Notes: generated from the sequence alone by a model not told the origin. DNA of 35,746 bases from an uncultured Clostridia bacterium (GCA_949045875.1 CARPYP010000015.1:4992-40737); one strand, 5' to 3'; counted from the first letter of the stretch, positions 1 through 8,971 are shown. Made by a program: numbers and translations.

Positions 1-21
1 TTTCCACGATAACGGGATTTT

Positions 22-3000
22 TTAATTCAACTTCATTGAAAGCAGTTTACTTATCCCGTTTTCCTCCATTGTAACTCCGTATACGGTTGAGGCTTGTTCC
101 ATGGTTCCTTTTCTGTGTGTTATTGTTAAGAATTGCGTTTGCCCTACGAATTTTTTTAGGTATTCTGCAAATCTATATACATTTACATCGTCTAAGGCTG
201 CTTCTATTTCGTCTAGTATACAGAATGGTGATGGGTTTATTTTTAACATTGAGAATAATAATGCTATTGCTGTGAATGCTCTTTCTCCTCCTGATAATAA
301 CATCATGTTTTGTAGCTTTTTGCCTGGTGGTTGTACTTTTATTTCTATTCCTGTTTCTAGAATTTTGCTTTCGTCTTCTAGTTTTAGTTCTGCTGTTCCT
401 CCTCCAAATAGTTCTTTGAATGTCGTTTTGAAATTTTCGTTTATTATTTTGAATTGCTTTAGGAATTGCTCTTTCATCGTTTCTGTCATTTCTGCTATTA
501 CATCTTTTAGTTGTGCCATTGAGTTTTCTATGTCTAGTCTTTGTTCACACATGAAATCATATCTTTCTGATGTGTTTTTGTATTCTTCTATTGAGTCTAT
601 GTTTACACTTCCTATGTTTCTTATTTCTTCTCTAATTTTGTTTGCTTCTTTTGTCGCATTTATTACATTGCTCGGCTTTTGATATTCTTCTGTTACATTA
701 CTTGGAGTTAGTTCATATTCTTCCCAAAGTTTGTTTGTTACTTCTTCTATGTCATGTTCTACTTTTTCTTTTTTTATCTCTATTTTTGTTATTTCTGATT
801 TGATTGTTTCTAATGTTTCAAATTGATTTAGTACTTTTTTTTCTGTTTCTTCTAGCTTTCCACTCTTTTCGTTTCTTTCATTTTTTAGTTCTTGTACTTT
901 ATTATCTCTACTTTCTATGTTTTTATCCATTTCTACTAATCTATTTTCAAATTCTTTTATTTCTTCTGCTAGTTTTTCATTTTCTTTTGTTATTTTCTCT
1001 TGATTTTCTTCTTTGTTTCTTATACTTGTGTCATTTGTTGTGATTTCATTATTGATTCTTTCAACTACTTCATCTATTGATATTTCACTTTCATTGAATG
1101 AGTTTACTGATATTTTCAGATTTGTTACATCAAAGTTTAAGTCGTCTATGTATTTTTGATTGTCTTTGTTTAAACTTGCATATTCATTTATTATTGCATT
1201 TAGTTTTTCTTTTTTGTCTTCTAGTTGTTCTATTTCTTTTTGAATTTCTGTTTTCTTTTTCTCTGTTTCTTGTTTTTGTTCTTTTATTTCTTTTTCTTCT
1301 TCTTTTAATTTTTGTATATTTTTTTCTGATTTTTCAATGTTTTCTTCTACAGATATTAATTTTTGTCTGTCTGTTGCATATTCTATGTCTATTTCTTTTA
1401 GATTTTCTTCTAATTGGTTAGCTCTTTCTAAAATTTCTGATATTGATTTTTTATAGTCTTCTTTTTCTTGTTCTAGGTTATTTATTTTTTCTTCTATATT
1501 CTCTAGTTCTTTTTCTAAGTCCTTTATTTCTCCTGCTCTCCCTAATATGTTAACTGTTTTTGTTGGTGCTGAGCCTCCTGTTATCATTCCTGATGGATTT
1601 ATTATATCTCCTTTTAGTGTTACTATTCTGAATGCGTATTTGTTTTGTTTTGCTAATTGCACTGCTTGTTCTAAGTCTTCTACTATTACTACTCTTCCTA
1701 GTAAATTTTGCATTATTCCTTCATATTTTGAGTTATATTTTACTAAGTCTGAGGCTATTCCTTGTATCCCTTGGATTCCTTTACTATTGATATGGTCTAG
1801 TTTCTTTCCTTTTACCGCTGATATTGGTAAGAATGAGGCTCTTCCTATATTGTTTTTTCTTAGATATTCTACTAGCTTTTTTGCATCATTTTCTGTTTCT
1901 GTTACTATGTTTTGAAGTGCTCCTCCTAATGCCATTTCTATTGCTAGTCCATATTTTTTTTCTACTTCTATTAAACTACTTAGAACTCCCTCTACTCCTT
2001 TTGATAATTCTACATTTTTTTCACAGTCTAATAGTAATGTTTTTACACTTTTTGTGTACCCTTCTTTTTCTTTTTCTGTTTCTTTTAAGAATTTTAGTCT
2101 TGATTCTTTTATTCTATATTCTGATGATATTGTGTTTATTCTGTCTTCATATTCTTTTATTTTATTTATGCTATTTTCTTTATTTTTTGATGCTTCTTCT
2201 AATTCTGATATTGTTTCTTTTCTTTTATTTTCTATATCATAAAATGCTTTTGCAATATCTTCTTTATTAAATTTTGCTCTGTCTTGTTCTGATATTCCTT
2301 GTTGTATTTCTATTTTTATAGTCTTTTCTCTTTTTTCTAAATTTTCAAGGTTTGCTTCATAACTACTTATTTCTGTGCTTTTTTCAAATTTGATATCAAT
2401 ACATTGTTCTACTATTTTTTTGTGTTCTTCTATTTCCTTTTCTTTTTCAGATAATTTATTGTTTAATTCATCTAATTCCTTTTGCTTTTCTTCTAATTCT
2501 TTTTCAAATTTTTCTTTGTTTGCAAATAAATTGATTTTTTTCTCTTCTTTTTGTTTTACCTCTTCTTCTAATGCTTTTTTCTTTTCTTTGAGTTCTTTGA
2601 TTTCTTCTTCAAACCTTTCATAGTTTAGATTATTGTTGGCTATCCTTTCGTTTATTACTTTTATGCCTGAGTTTATTTGTTCTTTTTCTTGTAATGTTTT
2701 GGCTTCCAGATTGTGTAATTTTTCTATTTCTTCTGTAATTATATCTATTTCTTCTTTTAATTTTTGTTTTAAATTATTTATTTCCTCTAATTTATTATTT
2801 TCTTCGTCTTTTTGATTATTTAAAATTTGTGTGTCTTCTATTATTTTTTCTAGTTTTTCTTTGTATTCATTAATATTGTATACAAATAGTCCTACTTCTA
2901 TGTTTTTTAGCTCTTGCTTTAAGTTTAAGTATTTTTTTGCTTTTTCTGATTGCTCTTTTAATGGTTCTATTTTTTGCTCTATTTCATATATTATGTCATT

Positions 3001-3573
3001 TACTCTTAGTAGATTTAGCTTTGTTTGTTCTAATTTTTTTTCTGATTCTATTTTTCTCGCTTTGTATTTTACTATTCCTGAAGCTTCCTCAAATACATGT
3101 CTTCTGTCTTCTGACTTGTTACTTAGTATTTCGTCTATTCTTCCTTGTCCTATTATTGAATATCCATCTTTTCCTATTCCTGTATCCATAAATAGTTCTA
3201 CTATATCTTTTAGTCTACAGTCTGTTTTGTTTATTAAATATTCTGATTCTCCGCTTCTAAATAGTCTTCTTGTTACTGTTACTTCTGTGTATTCTATTGG
3301 TAGTCTACCATCTAAATTATCAAATACTAAGGATACTTCTGCAAATCCTAATGATTTCCTGTTTTGTGTTCCTGCAAATATTATATCTTCTGATTTTTGA
3401 CCTCTAAGTGATTTCATGCTTTGTTCACCTAGTACCCACCTTATTGCATCAGAAATATTGCTTTTCCCTGAACCATTTGGTCCTATAACTGCTGTAATTC
3501 CTGGCATTAATTCTAGTATGGTCTTGTCTGCAAATGATTTAAATCCTTGTAATTCTAGCCTTTTTAAGTACAT
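22..3573 (-). CDS. smc: Chromosome partition protein Smc
   Basis: This is the ATPase of the SMC-ScpAB condensin, which loads on DNA near the origin and compacts and separates sister chromosomes in the cytoplasm. The 1183-aa length is normal for bacterial Smc. Visible parts are an N-terminal Walker A (GPNGSGKS, residues 31-38), a long Lys/Glu-rich coiled coil from about 170 to 500, a hinge of mixed composition around 510-680 with glycine-rich turns, a second coiled coil to about 1000, the ABC signature LSGGE (1093-1097) and Walker B FCILDE (1117-1122). The start is ATG preceded by GGAAGGG. A promoter candidate lies at 3610-3638. In many Firmicutes rnc lies just upstream, but here the upstream neighbour is a divergent orphan gene, so smc appears to have its own promoter. 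Confidence 0.98.
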   Translation of the reverse strand: MYLKRLELQGFKSFADKTILELMPGITAVIGPNGSGKSNISDAIRWVLGEQSMKSLRGQKSEDIIFAGTQNRKSLGFAEVSLVFDNLDGRLPIEYTEVTVTRRLFRSGESEYLINKTDCRLKDIVELFMDTGIGKDGYSIIGQGRIDEILSNKSEDRRHVFEEASGIVKYKARKIESEKKLEQTKLNLLRVNDIIYEIEQKIEPLKEQSEKAKKYLNLKQELKNIEVGLFVYNINEYKEKLEKIIEDTQILNNQKDEENNKLEEINNLKQKLKEEIDIITEEIEKLHNLEAKTLQEKEQINSGIKVINERIANNNLNYERFEEEIKELKEKKKALEEEVKQKEEKKINLFANKEKFEKELEEKQKELDELNNKLSEKEKEIEEHKKIVEQCIDIKFEKSTEISSYEANLENLEKREKTIKIEIQQGISEQDRAKFNKEDIAKAFYDIENKRKETISELEEASKNKENSINKIKEYEDRINTISSEYRIKESRLKFLKETEKEKEGYTKSVKTLLLDCEKNVELSKGVEGVLSSLIEVEKKYGLAIEMALGGALQNIVTETENDAKKLVEYLRKNNIGRASFLPISAVKGKKLDHINSKGIQGIQGIASDLVKYNSKYEGIMQNLLGRVVIVEDLEQAVQLAKQNKYAFRIVTLKGDIINPSGMITGGSAPTKTVNILGRAGEIKDLEKELENIEEKINNLEQEKEDYKKSISEILERANQLEENLKEIDIEYATDRQKLISVEENIEKSEKNIQKLKEEEKEIKEQKQETEKKKTEIQKEIEQLEDKKEKLNAIINEYASLNKDNQKYIDDLNFDVTNLKISVNSFNESEISIDEVVERINNEITTNDTSIRNKEENQEKITKENEKLAEEIKEFENRLVEMDKNIESRDNKVQELKNERNEKSGKLEETEKKVLNQFETLETIKSEITKIEIKKEKVEHDIEEVTNKLWEEYELTPSNVTEEYQKPSNVINATKEANKIREEIRNIGSVNIDSIEEYKNTSERYDFMCEQRLDIENSMAQLKDVIAEMTETMKEQFLKQFKIINENFKTTFKELFGGGTAELKLEDESKILETGIEIKVQPPGKKLQNMMLLSGGERAFTAIALLFSMLKINPSPFCILDEIEAALDDVNVYRFAEYLKKFVGQTQFLTITHRKGTMEQASTVYGVTMEENGISKLLSMKLN

Positions 3574-3609
3574 CTATTACCCTTCCTTATATTTTAAACA
3601 TCTTGTATT

Positions 3610-3638
3610 ATAATACCCTAAATATATGAAAATTTCAA
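3610..3638 (-). promoter_or_regulatory. Candidate promoter of smc
   Basis: On the minus strand a -35 TTGAAA (3633-3638) and a -10 TATTAT (3610-3615) are separated by exactly 17 bp. They lie about 40 bp upstream of the smc start codon. The match is by eye. Confidence 0.5.
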
Positions 3639-3876
3639 GGATTTTTAGCAAATTATATTGTTTCATATAATTATAATCTTGATTGCAAATAGAGTATAAG
3701 AATGTTAAAACATTAGAATAGATATGAATTGCAATACAATTACGATTTACTTTGGAAGGATTGATATTGATATGAAGTGTATCTTGTTGAATAACAATAT
3801 AGAATAACTATTTAATTAATTATAGTAAAAATCTTGAATAACTCTTTATTTCATTTATATTTTGATTTTTTTCACT

Positions 3877-3905
3877 TTGACTTTTAAGCATTTTTGGTGT
3901 ATAAT
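3877..3905 (+). promoter_or_regulatory. Strong promoter of the 123-aa orphan gene
   Basis: TTGACT (3877-3882) and a perfect TATAAT (3900-3905) are separated by 17 bp, with TG immediately before the -10. This is one of the best vegetative promoter matches in the window. The rest of the 374-bp gap between smc and the orphan gene (3574-3876) is AT-rich and shows nothing else recognisable apart from the smc promoter. Confidence 0.7.
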
Positions 3906-3947
3906 TATATTAGTCATATAGCAATAAAAAATAGGAGGTAAATACTT

Positions 3948-4319
3948 ATGACCAAATCCCAATCCCAACTAAATTTTACTTATGTGAACACAAGCACCCC
4001 CTCTCAATTTGAGGGTTCTAATCTAGTTGAATTAATTACTTGCGTTCGGTGTACGTATTCACGTAAAATAGCTTTTACATTAACTGAAGGGATTTTCTTT
4101 GAGTCTTTCTCTTCTGTAGTTGGTACTGAAATAGAAACAATTGAGTTTGCCAATAACTGGCTAACTTTTAAGATCTCTCAAGACTCTAACGTTTTTATTG
4201 TATCCAGAAACGTTAAGAGTACTTTGTACCATCTATTATACATGAAGACAGAAAGATTTGTGTATAGCCGTCCAGATGAACCCGATCCTGATTTTCTCTT
4301 TACAATACAGGAAGGGTAA
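3948..4319 (+). CDS. Orphan 123-aa protein of unknown function
   Basis: I do not recognise this protein. It has no signal peptide or membrane segment. The N-terminus is Ser/Gln/Thr-rich, the middle alternates hydrophobic and polar residues as in a beta-rich fold, and it carries one Cys-x2-Cys (ITCVRC) near residue 33. The C-terminal stretch is acidic and proline-rich (RPDEPDPDF). The gene looks real: a TTGACT-17-TATAAT promoter, an AGGAGG site nine bases before ATG, and a compact terminator directly after the stop. It stands alone between smc (divergent) and a CapA-like gene. It uses more C-ending codons (AAATCCCAATCC at the start) than the T-rich neighbours, which hints at recent acquisition. 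Function cannot be stated. Confidence 0.75.
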   Translation: MTKSQSQLNFTYVNTSTPSQFEGSNLVELITCVRCTYSRKIAFTLTEGIFFESFSSVVGTEIETIEFANNWLTFKISQDSNVFIVSRNVKSTLYHLLYMKTERFVYSRPDEPDPDFLFTIQEG

Positions 4320-4339
4320 TTGCAGTCCTACACAACGGT

Positions 4340-4360
4340 CACCCCATTGGGGTGGCTTTT
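4340..4360 (+). terminator. Intrinsic terminator after the orphan gene
   Basis: CACCCC (4340-4345) and GGGGTG (4349-4354) form a perfect 6-bp GC stem around ATT, followed by GCTTTT. It is unusually GC-rich for this genome. Confidence 0.7.
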
Positions 4361-4473
4361 GTGGTTGTAATATTTTTTTCTTGAATTTTATATTATTATG
4401 TGATATTTTATATATAGATTTTTTAAGGTTATTTTAAGATGATTTCTTAAAATATATTTTACCTAAGAGAGGA

Positions 4474-5721
4474 TTGAGTAAAATTATAGAGAGTTATGAT
4501 TATCATAAGAGGAAAAAAAAGCGTAAAATTAATTATGTTAGAGTCGCTATTTTTTTCATTGTTTTAATTGCCATTGTATGGTGTATTGGTTTTGCTTTTT
4601 TTGGTAAGTCTGATAAGAATTCTACTGATGGTTCAAGTATTGGTGATGGTAATACTTCTGAGACTGTTGCTTTTGAGGATACTACCATTCATTTAACTGC
4701 TATTGGTGATATTATGTGCCATGGTCCTAATTATAAGGCAGCATATATTTCTAGTACTGATTCTTATGATTTTTCTCCTTTTTTTAAAAATATTTCTAGT
4801 TATACTTCTAAGGCTGATTTGACTATTGGTAATTTGGAGACTACTTTTGCTGGTAAGGCTCGTGGTTATAGTGGTTATCCTACTTTTAATTCTCCTTCTG
4901 AGTTAGGACAAGCAATTAGGGATATAGGCGTTGATGTTTTGGGTACTGCTAATAATCATTGTATGGATAAGGGCTATTCTGGTCTTTCTAGTACCTTAGA
5001 TGTTTTAGATGAAATGGAGTTTTCACATATGGGTACTTCTAGGAGTGAAGAGGAACAGAATTCTATTTTAGTGAGAAATGTTAATGGTATAAATATTGCC
5101 TTTCTTGCTTTTACTTATGGTACTAATGGTATCACTATTCCTAAGGATAAGTCTTTTTGTGTTAATTTGATTGATAAGGATTTGATTTTGAAACAACTTG
5201 AGTCTGCTAAAAGAATGAATGTTGATATGATTTGCGTTAATATGCATTGGGGTGTTGAGTATCAAACTTCTCCTAATTCTGAACAAAAAGATCTTGCAGA
5301 TTTTTTGTTTAAGAATGGCGTTGATATAATTTTGGGTAGCCACCCACATGTTCTCCAACCAATGGAAAAAAGAACTGTAACTTTAGATGATGGCTCTACA
5401 AAGGATTGCTTTGTTATTTATTCTTTGGGTAATTTTATTTCTAATCAATCAGATGTTAATACTCAGGATACTGTTATATTGAATTTACAGATTACTAAGT
5501 CTGGTAAAGATGGCAAGATTAGTATTGATAGTTTTGATTATATTCCTGTGTATTGTTACAATAAGGGTAGTAGTTCTAAAAATCGCTATGAGTTGATTGA
5601 TTTGAAAAAGAGTATTTCAGATTATGAGAATGGTACTAGCTCTATTAGTTCTTCATTGTATAATACTTTTAAGTCTGAACTTCAAAGAATTGAGAAAATT
5701 ATGAATTCTAACCTGAATTAA
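4474..5721 (+). CDS. CapA-family metallophosphoesterase-like protein, membrane-anchored
   Basis: A member of the PGA_cap/CapA family (poly-gamma-glutamate synthesis protein fold, related to calcineurin-like phosphoesterases). Residues 12-18 are very basic, a single membrane segment follows at about 21-43, then a Ser/Gly/Asn-rich linker, then the catalytic-type domain facing outward. Family motifs are visible in order: AIGDIM near residue 76, IGNLETTF, ANNHCMD, NMHWGVEY, GSHPHVLQ and YSLGNFISN, with the Asp, Asn and His metal ligands conserved. No capBC-like genes are adjacent, so a role in surface polymer metabolism is only suggested by the family. The predicted start is TTG, with AGAGAGGA almost touching it. 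No in-frame ATG lies nearby, so the exact start is uncertain. Confidence 0.88.
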   Translation: MSKIIESYDYHKRKKKRKINYVRVAIFFIVLIAIVWCIGFAFFGKSDKNSTDGSSIGDGNTSETVAFEDTTIHLTAIGDIMCHGPNYKAAYISSTDSYDFSPFFKNISSYTSKADLTIGNLETTFAGKARGYSGYPTFNSPSELGQAIRDIGVDVLGTANNHCMDKGYSGLSSTLDVLDEMEFSHMGTSRSEEEQNSILVRNVNGINIAFLAFTYGTNGITIPKDKSFCVNLIDKDLILKQLESAKRMNVDMICVNMHWGVEYQTSPNSEQKDLADFLFKNGVDIILGSHPHVLQPMEKRTVTLDDGSTKDCFVIYSLGNFISNQSDVNTQDTVILNLQITKSGKDGKISIDSFDYIPVYCYNKGSSSKNRYELIDLKKSISDYENGTSSISSSLYNTFKSELQRIEKIMNSNLN

Positions 5722-5735
5722 TTTCTAATCTATAT

Positions 5736-5760
5736 AAGTGGCTTTGCCACTTTTTCTTTT
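5736..5760 (+). terminator. Terminator of the CapA-like gene
   Basis: AAGTGGC (5736-5742) pairs perfectly with GCCACTT (5746-5752) across TTT, followed by TTTCTTTT. The same AAGTGGC/GCCACTT hairpin followed by TTTTGCC also precedes repeat copy F, and a similar one precedes possible copy G. It may therefore belong to the repeat as well as ending this gene. Confidence 0.75.
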
Positions 5761-5893
5761 GCCGATTTAAGTTTCCGAATGTAAATGGAGAAATCTTAAA
5801 GGCAATAGCGCTTATAGCCTTTAAGATACTAGAAAAGTTTTTTGTGCTATTGTTAAATCTATACTTGTTGGTAAGATTCTTCTCGTATATTAA
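5755..5893 (+). repeat. Dispersed structured repeat, copy A
   Basis: This is a member of the six-copy intergenic family. After TTTTGCC it has TTTAAG (5766-5771) then TTTC, a loop containing GAATGTAA, GAAAT and CTTAAA (5795-5800). This gives a stem with one extra T on the 3' side, which other copies also show. The 3' arm is also part of a longer perfect 11-bp pairing, 5793-5803 with 5817-5827, enclosing AATAGCGC (5804-5811). That loop can pair with GTGCTATT (5844-5851), including one G-U. A weaker outer hairpin ends near 5890. It lies between the convergent ends of the CapA-like and MATE genes. Confidence 0.7.
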
Positions 5894-5897
5894 AAAT

Positions 5898-5919
5898 AAA
5901 AGTGGTCTTTGCCACTTTT
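5898..5919 (-). terminator. Terminator of the MATE gene
   Basis: AAAAGTGG (5898-5905) and CCACTTTT (5912-5919) form an 8-bp stem. On the minus strand it is followed by ATTTTTAAT, just after the MATE stop codon. Confidence 0.7.
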
Positions 5920-5927
5920 ATTGTATT

Positions 5928-7259
5928 TTAAATATATTGATACTTTTCCCTATTTATATATAAAAATATTATACTTACTATTAGTGCTAAAATTTCTGCA
6001 AATACTACTGCAAGCCATATTCCGTTTACCCCCCAAATTGCTGGTAGTATAAATATCATCGCTATTTGGAATAGCAGTGTTCTTAAAAATGAGATTGCTG
6101 CTGATACTATTCCATTGTTCAGTGCTGTGAAGAATGATGAACTAAATATGTTAAATCCACTTATTAAGTATGATATTGAGAATATTCTTATTGCATTTGC
6201 TGTCATGTTTAGTAATTCTATATCATAACTTACAAATATTGAGGCTAATATTTTTGAGGTTATCTCTGCTATTATTGTCATTATTAATGAGGTTATTCCT
6301 ATTAGTTTTATACTCTTTTTTAATAGACTTTTTAGTTCATCTGTATTTCCTGCTCCATAGTGAAATCCTATTATCGGTGCTGTTCCTATTGAATATCCCA
6401 AGTATGTTCCTGCGAATATAAATCCTACATACATTATTATTCCATATGCTACAACTCCATCTGCTCCTATATATTTCATGAGTTGCATGTTATATAACAT
6501 GTTTACTAATGATAGGGATAGGTTTGTTAACATTTCCGATGAGCCATTTACACATGCTTGAAGTATTGCTTTCCATTCAATTTTTGTTTTTACTAGTCTT
6601 AATTTGCTTTTGTTTGGGCGTATGAAGTATATTAGTGGTACAATTCCTCCTATTGTTTGACTTATTCCTGTTGCAAGTGCTGCTCCAAATATTCCTTGTT
6701 TTAATACGTACATAAATACCCAATCTAATATCATGTTTGATATTCCTGTGATTATCGAAATTACTAGACCAAATGTTGGTTTTTCTGCAACTATTAAAAA
6801 ACTTTGGAAACAGTTTTGTAATACAAATGGTATTAGAAACATTATTAATACTGTTCCATATGTTATACATTCTTCTAGTATTTTTCCTTCTGCCCCTAAT
6901 AATTTTGACATTGGTTTTACTGTTACTACTGCTATTATTGATAGTATTAGTCCTACTATTATTAGTAAATATATTAACATTGAGAAATATCTATTTGCTT
7001 TTTTGATGTCTCCTTCTCCTATTGTTTTTGATACTAATGCACTTCCTCCTGTTCCGATCATAAATCCTATTGTTCCAAATATCATAAGTGCTGGCATTAT
7101 TAGGTTAACTGCCGCAAAGCTGTCTGAGCCTACAACGTTTGATACAAATATTCCATCTACTGCTCCATATATTGATGTAAATATCATCATTATTATTGTT
7201 GGTATTGTGAATTTTATTAGTTTTTCATATGTAAAGTGTTCTGATAGTTCTATTTTCAT
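5928..7259 (-). CDS. MATE family multidrug/antiporter protein
   Basis: A polytopic inner-membrane exporter of the MATE (MOP superfamily) type, which uses Na+ or H+ gradients to expel cationic drugs or metabolites. At 443 aa it has the family length, with about twelve hydrophobic segments in two homologous halves. MatE features include the N-terminal FTIPTIIMMIFTSIYGAVDG, which matches the conserved start of TM1, and IGTGGSALVSKTIGEG at the TM2 end. The second half repeats the pattern (GYSIGTAPIIGFHYGAGN). The substrate cannot be read from sequence. ATG follows AGGAGG with normal spacing. The 200-bp leader contains nested complementary segments that could be regulatory (see 7357-7427). It ends at a terminator at 5898-5919. 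Confidence 0.95.
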   Translation of the reverse strand: MKIELSEHFTYEKLIKFTIPTIIMMIFTSIYGAVDGIFVSNVVGSDSFAAVNLIMPALMIFGTIGFMIGTGGSALVSKTIGEGDIKKANRYFSMLIYLLIIVGLILSIIAVVTVKPMSKLLGAEGKILEECITYGTVLIMFLIPFVLQNCFQSFLIVAEKPTFGLVISIITGISNMILDWVFMYVLKQGIFGAALATGISQTIGGIVPLIYFIRPNKSKLRLVKTKIEWKAILQACVNGSSEMLTNLSLSLVNMLYNMQLMKYIGADGVVAYGIIMYVGFIFAGTYLGYSIGTAPIIGFHYGAGNTDELKSLLKKSIKLIGITSLIMTIIAEITSKILASIFVSYDIELLNMTANAIRIFSISYLISGFNIFSSSFFTALNNGIVSAAISFLRTLLFQIAMIFILPAIWGVNGIWLAVVFAEILALIVSIIFLYINREKYQYI

Positions 7260-7356
7260 TTTTTCCTCCTATTTTATTTTTTACATGCTTTAGTTGTTAT
7301 TTGTTTTCATTTTGTTATCATTCCTTTCTTTTTTTTGAATAAATAGGGACAAAAAT

Positions 7357-7427
7357 GGACTCTATTATTTTTTAATAATCGAGCCCACTCGACATCTTAT
7401 CGACTTTATAATTGGGATTATAAGTCC
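7357..7427 (-). promoter_or_regulatory. Foldable leader upstream of the MATE gene, possible attenuator or riboswitch
   Basis: Read on the minus strand, a segment at 7417-7427 (GGACTTATAAT) can pair with 7402-7412 (ATTATAAAGTC, one bulge). It can alternatively pair with 7357-7368 (ATAATAGAGTCC, one bulge and one mismatch). Between them, 7379-7392 forms a hairpin TCGAG/CTCGA with a GGGC-type loop. Mutually exclusive pairings before an exporter gene suggest a switch. I could not match it to the guanidine, purine, THF, fluoride or ZTP riboswitch consensus I know. About 90 bases separate it from the start codon. Confidence 0.35.
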
Positions 7428-7456
7428 TCCGATGACATTTATATTTTTATAATTTA

Positions 7457-7786
7457 CTATATTTTTTTATTTTTGTCAATCTTCTTCTTTGGTACTGGTG
7501 TTACTTTTTCTATTTCTGTAATAATAGATTTACAAAATTCAGAATTATCAATATCTAATACATAGTGTTCTTTTGCACCTTTATATGGAAATCCTATTTC
7601 GGCATTTTGCATTTTTTCTGTTATACATTCTAGTTTTTTTACAAAAGGTACATTGTTACATACTATAATGACTGGTTTGTCATTTACATATACCATGAAT
7701 TCTCCAAACATTTTTTTATACCTTATTTCTCCAACTCCATTTATCTGCTCACAGATATATTTTATGTACTCATTTGTTGTTGACAT
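7457..7786 (-). CDS. TfoX N-terminal domain protein
   Basis: A small cytosolic protein (109 aa) built on the TfoX/Sxy N-terminal fold. The family signature is clear: an N-terminal helix, then YKKMFGEFMVYVNDKPVIIVCNN, with the MFGExxxYxNxKxxxxxxxN pattern near residues 26-44, and GFPYKGAKEHYVLD in the second half. In gamma-proteobacteria full-length TfoX activates competence genes. Stand-alone N-domain proteins are widespread in Firmicutes and have no established role, so no competence function is claimed. The gene starts inside the last 17 bases of the AI-2E-type transporter gene in another frame, so the two are translationally linked. The tail is very lysine-rich (PKKKIDKNKKI). Confidence 0.88.
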   Translation of the reverse strand: MSTTNEYIKYICEQINGVGEIRYKKMFGEFMVYVNDKPVIIVCNNVPFVKKLECITEKMQNAEIGFPYKGAKEHYVLDIDNSEFCKSIITEIEKVTPVPKKKIDKNKKI

Positions 7787-8879
7787 TTTTATTTCCCCCT
7801 TCTACTTTTTTTATTTTTTCTTTTAATAAGTTATATATTGTTGTTGCTATTGGTACTCCTAATAGCATTCCTAAAATTCCTCCTATGCTTCCTCCAATAG
7901 TAACTGCTACAAGTACCAAAATCCCTGGTAGTCCTACTGAATTTCCTACTACTTTTGGATATATTACATTTCCTTCTATTTGTTGTATAATTATTACAGA
8001 TATAATAAAGGTTACAACTTTTAGTGGATTAACTGATACAATTAGAATTGCTCCAACTATTATTCCTATAAATGCTCCAACAACTGGTATTAACGCTGTT
8101 ACTCCTATAAGAACACCTATTGGTATGGCATATGGAATTCTTAATATTAACATTACTATTATACAAAGCATTCCTAATATGGTTGCTTCTAAGCACTGCA
8201 CTGTAAAGAACTTTCTGAATACATGGTTTGCTTCTTTTCCTATATTAATTATTCTATCTGCCTTTTTCTTTTCAATATATATTTTTAATATTTTCTTTAT
8301 CTGTGTATTTAACCTTTCTTTGTCTATTAATATGTATATTGCAAATATAATTGCTATAAAGATATTTGAAATACCACTAATGGTATTTGTAACAATTGAT
8401 ATTGAGAAATTTAACAAGTTGGGTATTTGATTAATAATTTGTTCTTTCATGTTTTCTACATTTATATTAAGGTTTTTCATGTCTAAAATATCTGTATCTA
8501 TTTCTTCTAATATATGGTTTATTTTTTCTGCATAATATGGCATATTTTCTATTAATAGGCTAATAACTTCTATTAGCCTTGGTACAATTAGCGTAATGAC
8601 TAATGCTATTACAAGTACTATTACTACAATTGCAAAGATTATAGATATGGTTCTTAATATTTTCTTGCTTTTAATTTTGCTCATTTTCTTTTCAAAAAAT
8701 GACATCGGAATATTTAATATAAATGCTATACTTCCTCCTAGTATGAATGGAAATATGACTTTTATTATACAATTTGCGATGTTTCCTACTGTATTTAAGT
8801 TTAATACTACCCATAACCCTACAAGTGTATATGTAATTAATATTATGTATTTTTTTAAGTTTGCCTTTTTTTCTTCCAT
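7770..8879 (-). CDS. AI-2E family transporter (permease-like)
   Basis: A polytopic membrane protein of the AI-2E/UPF0118 family (TqsA, YdbI, YhaP relatives), whose members export small molecules or act in Na+/H+ exchange. At 369 aa it is of family size. About eight hydrophobic segments are visible: one near 10-30, one near 35-60, one near 65-95, then a soluble stretch around 110-150, and a C-terminal cluster. The C-terminal half carries the signature region IPVVGAFIGIIVGAILI and PGILVLVAVTIGGSIGGILGMLLGVPIATTIYNL. ATG follows AGGAGGG. It overlaps the downstream TfoX-N gene by 17 bases. An imperfect hairpin at 8972-9008 separates it from the upstream VanY-type gene. The substrate is unknown. 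Confidence 0.93.
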   Translation of the reverse strand: MEEKKANLKKYIILITYTLVGLWVVLNLNTVGNIANCIIKVIFPFILGGSIAFILNIPMSFFEKKMSKIKSKKILRTISIIFAIVVIVLVIALVITLIVPRLIEVISLLIENMPYYAEKINHILEEIDTDILDMKNLNINVENMKEQIINQIPNLLNFSISIVTNTISGISNIFIAIIFAIYILIDKERLNTQIKKILKIYIEKKKADRIINIGKEANHVFRKFFTVQCLEATILGMLCIIVMLILRIPYAIPIGVLIGVTALIPVVGAFIGIIVGAILIVSVNPLKVVTFIISVIIIQQIEGNVIYPKVVGNSVGLPGILVLVAVTIGGSIGGILGMLLGVPIATTIYNLLKEKIKKVEGGNKNVNNK

Positions 8880-8971
8880 GACATTTCCCTCCTATGTCAT
8901 ATTTTATTAAGTATTTAATTATATTTCTCTTCTCTATTTTGCCAATTATTCTAATAACACTATGATACCAT

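Noticed and set aside
11..60. Inverted repeat AACGGGAT/ATCCCGTT as an smc terminator
   Set aside because: The arms are 34 bases apart, enclose the stop codon and have no T run behind them on the minus strand. It is probably chance.
87..3400. Long open frames opposite smc
   Set aside because: They are Phe/Leu/Ser-rich shadows produced by the A-rich coiled-coil codons of smc on the other strand. None has a credible ribosome-binding site or domain.
5068..5358. 96-aa open frame opposite the CapA-like gene
   Set aside because: It lies wholly inside a well-supported gene, lacks a start signal and has no family traits.
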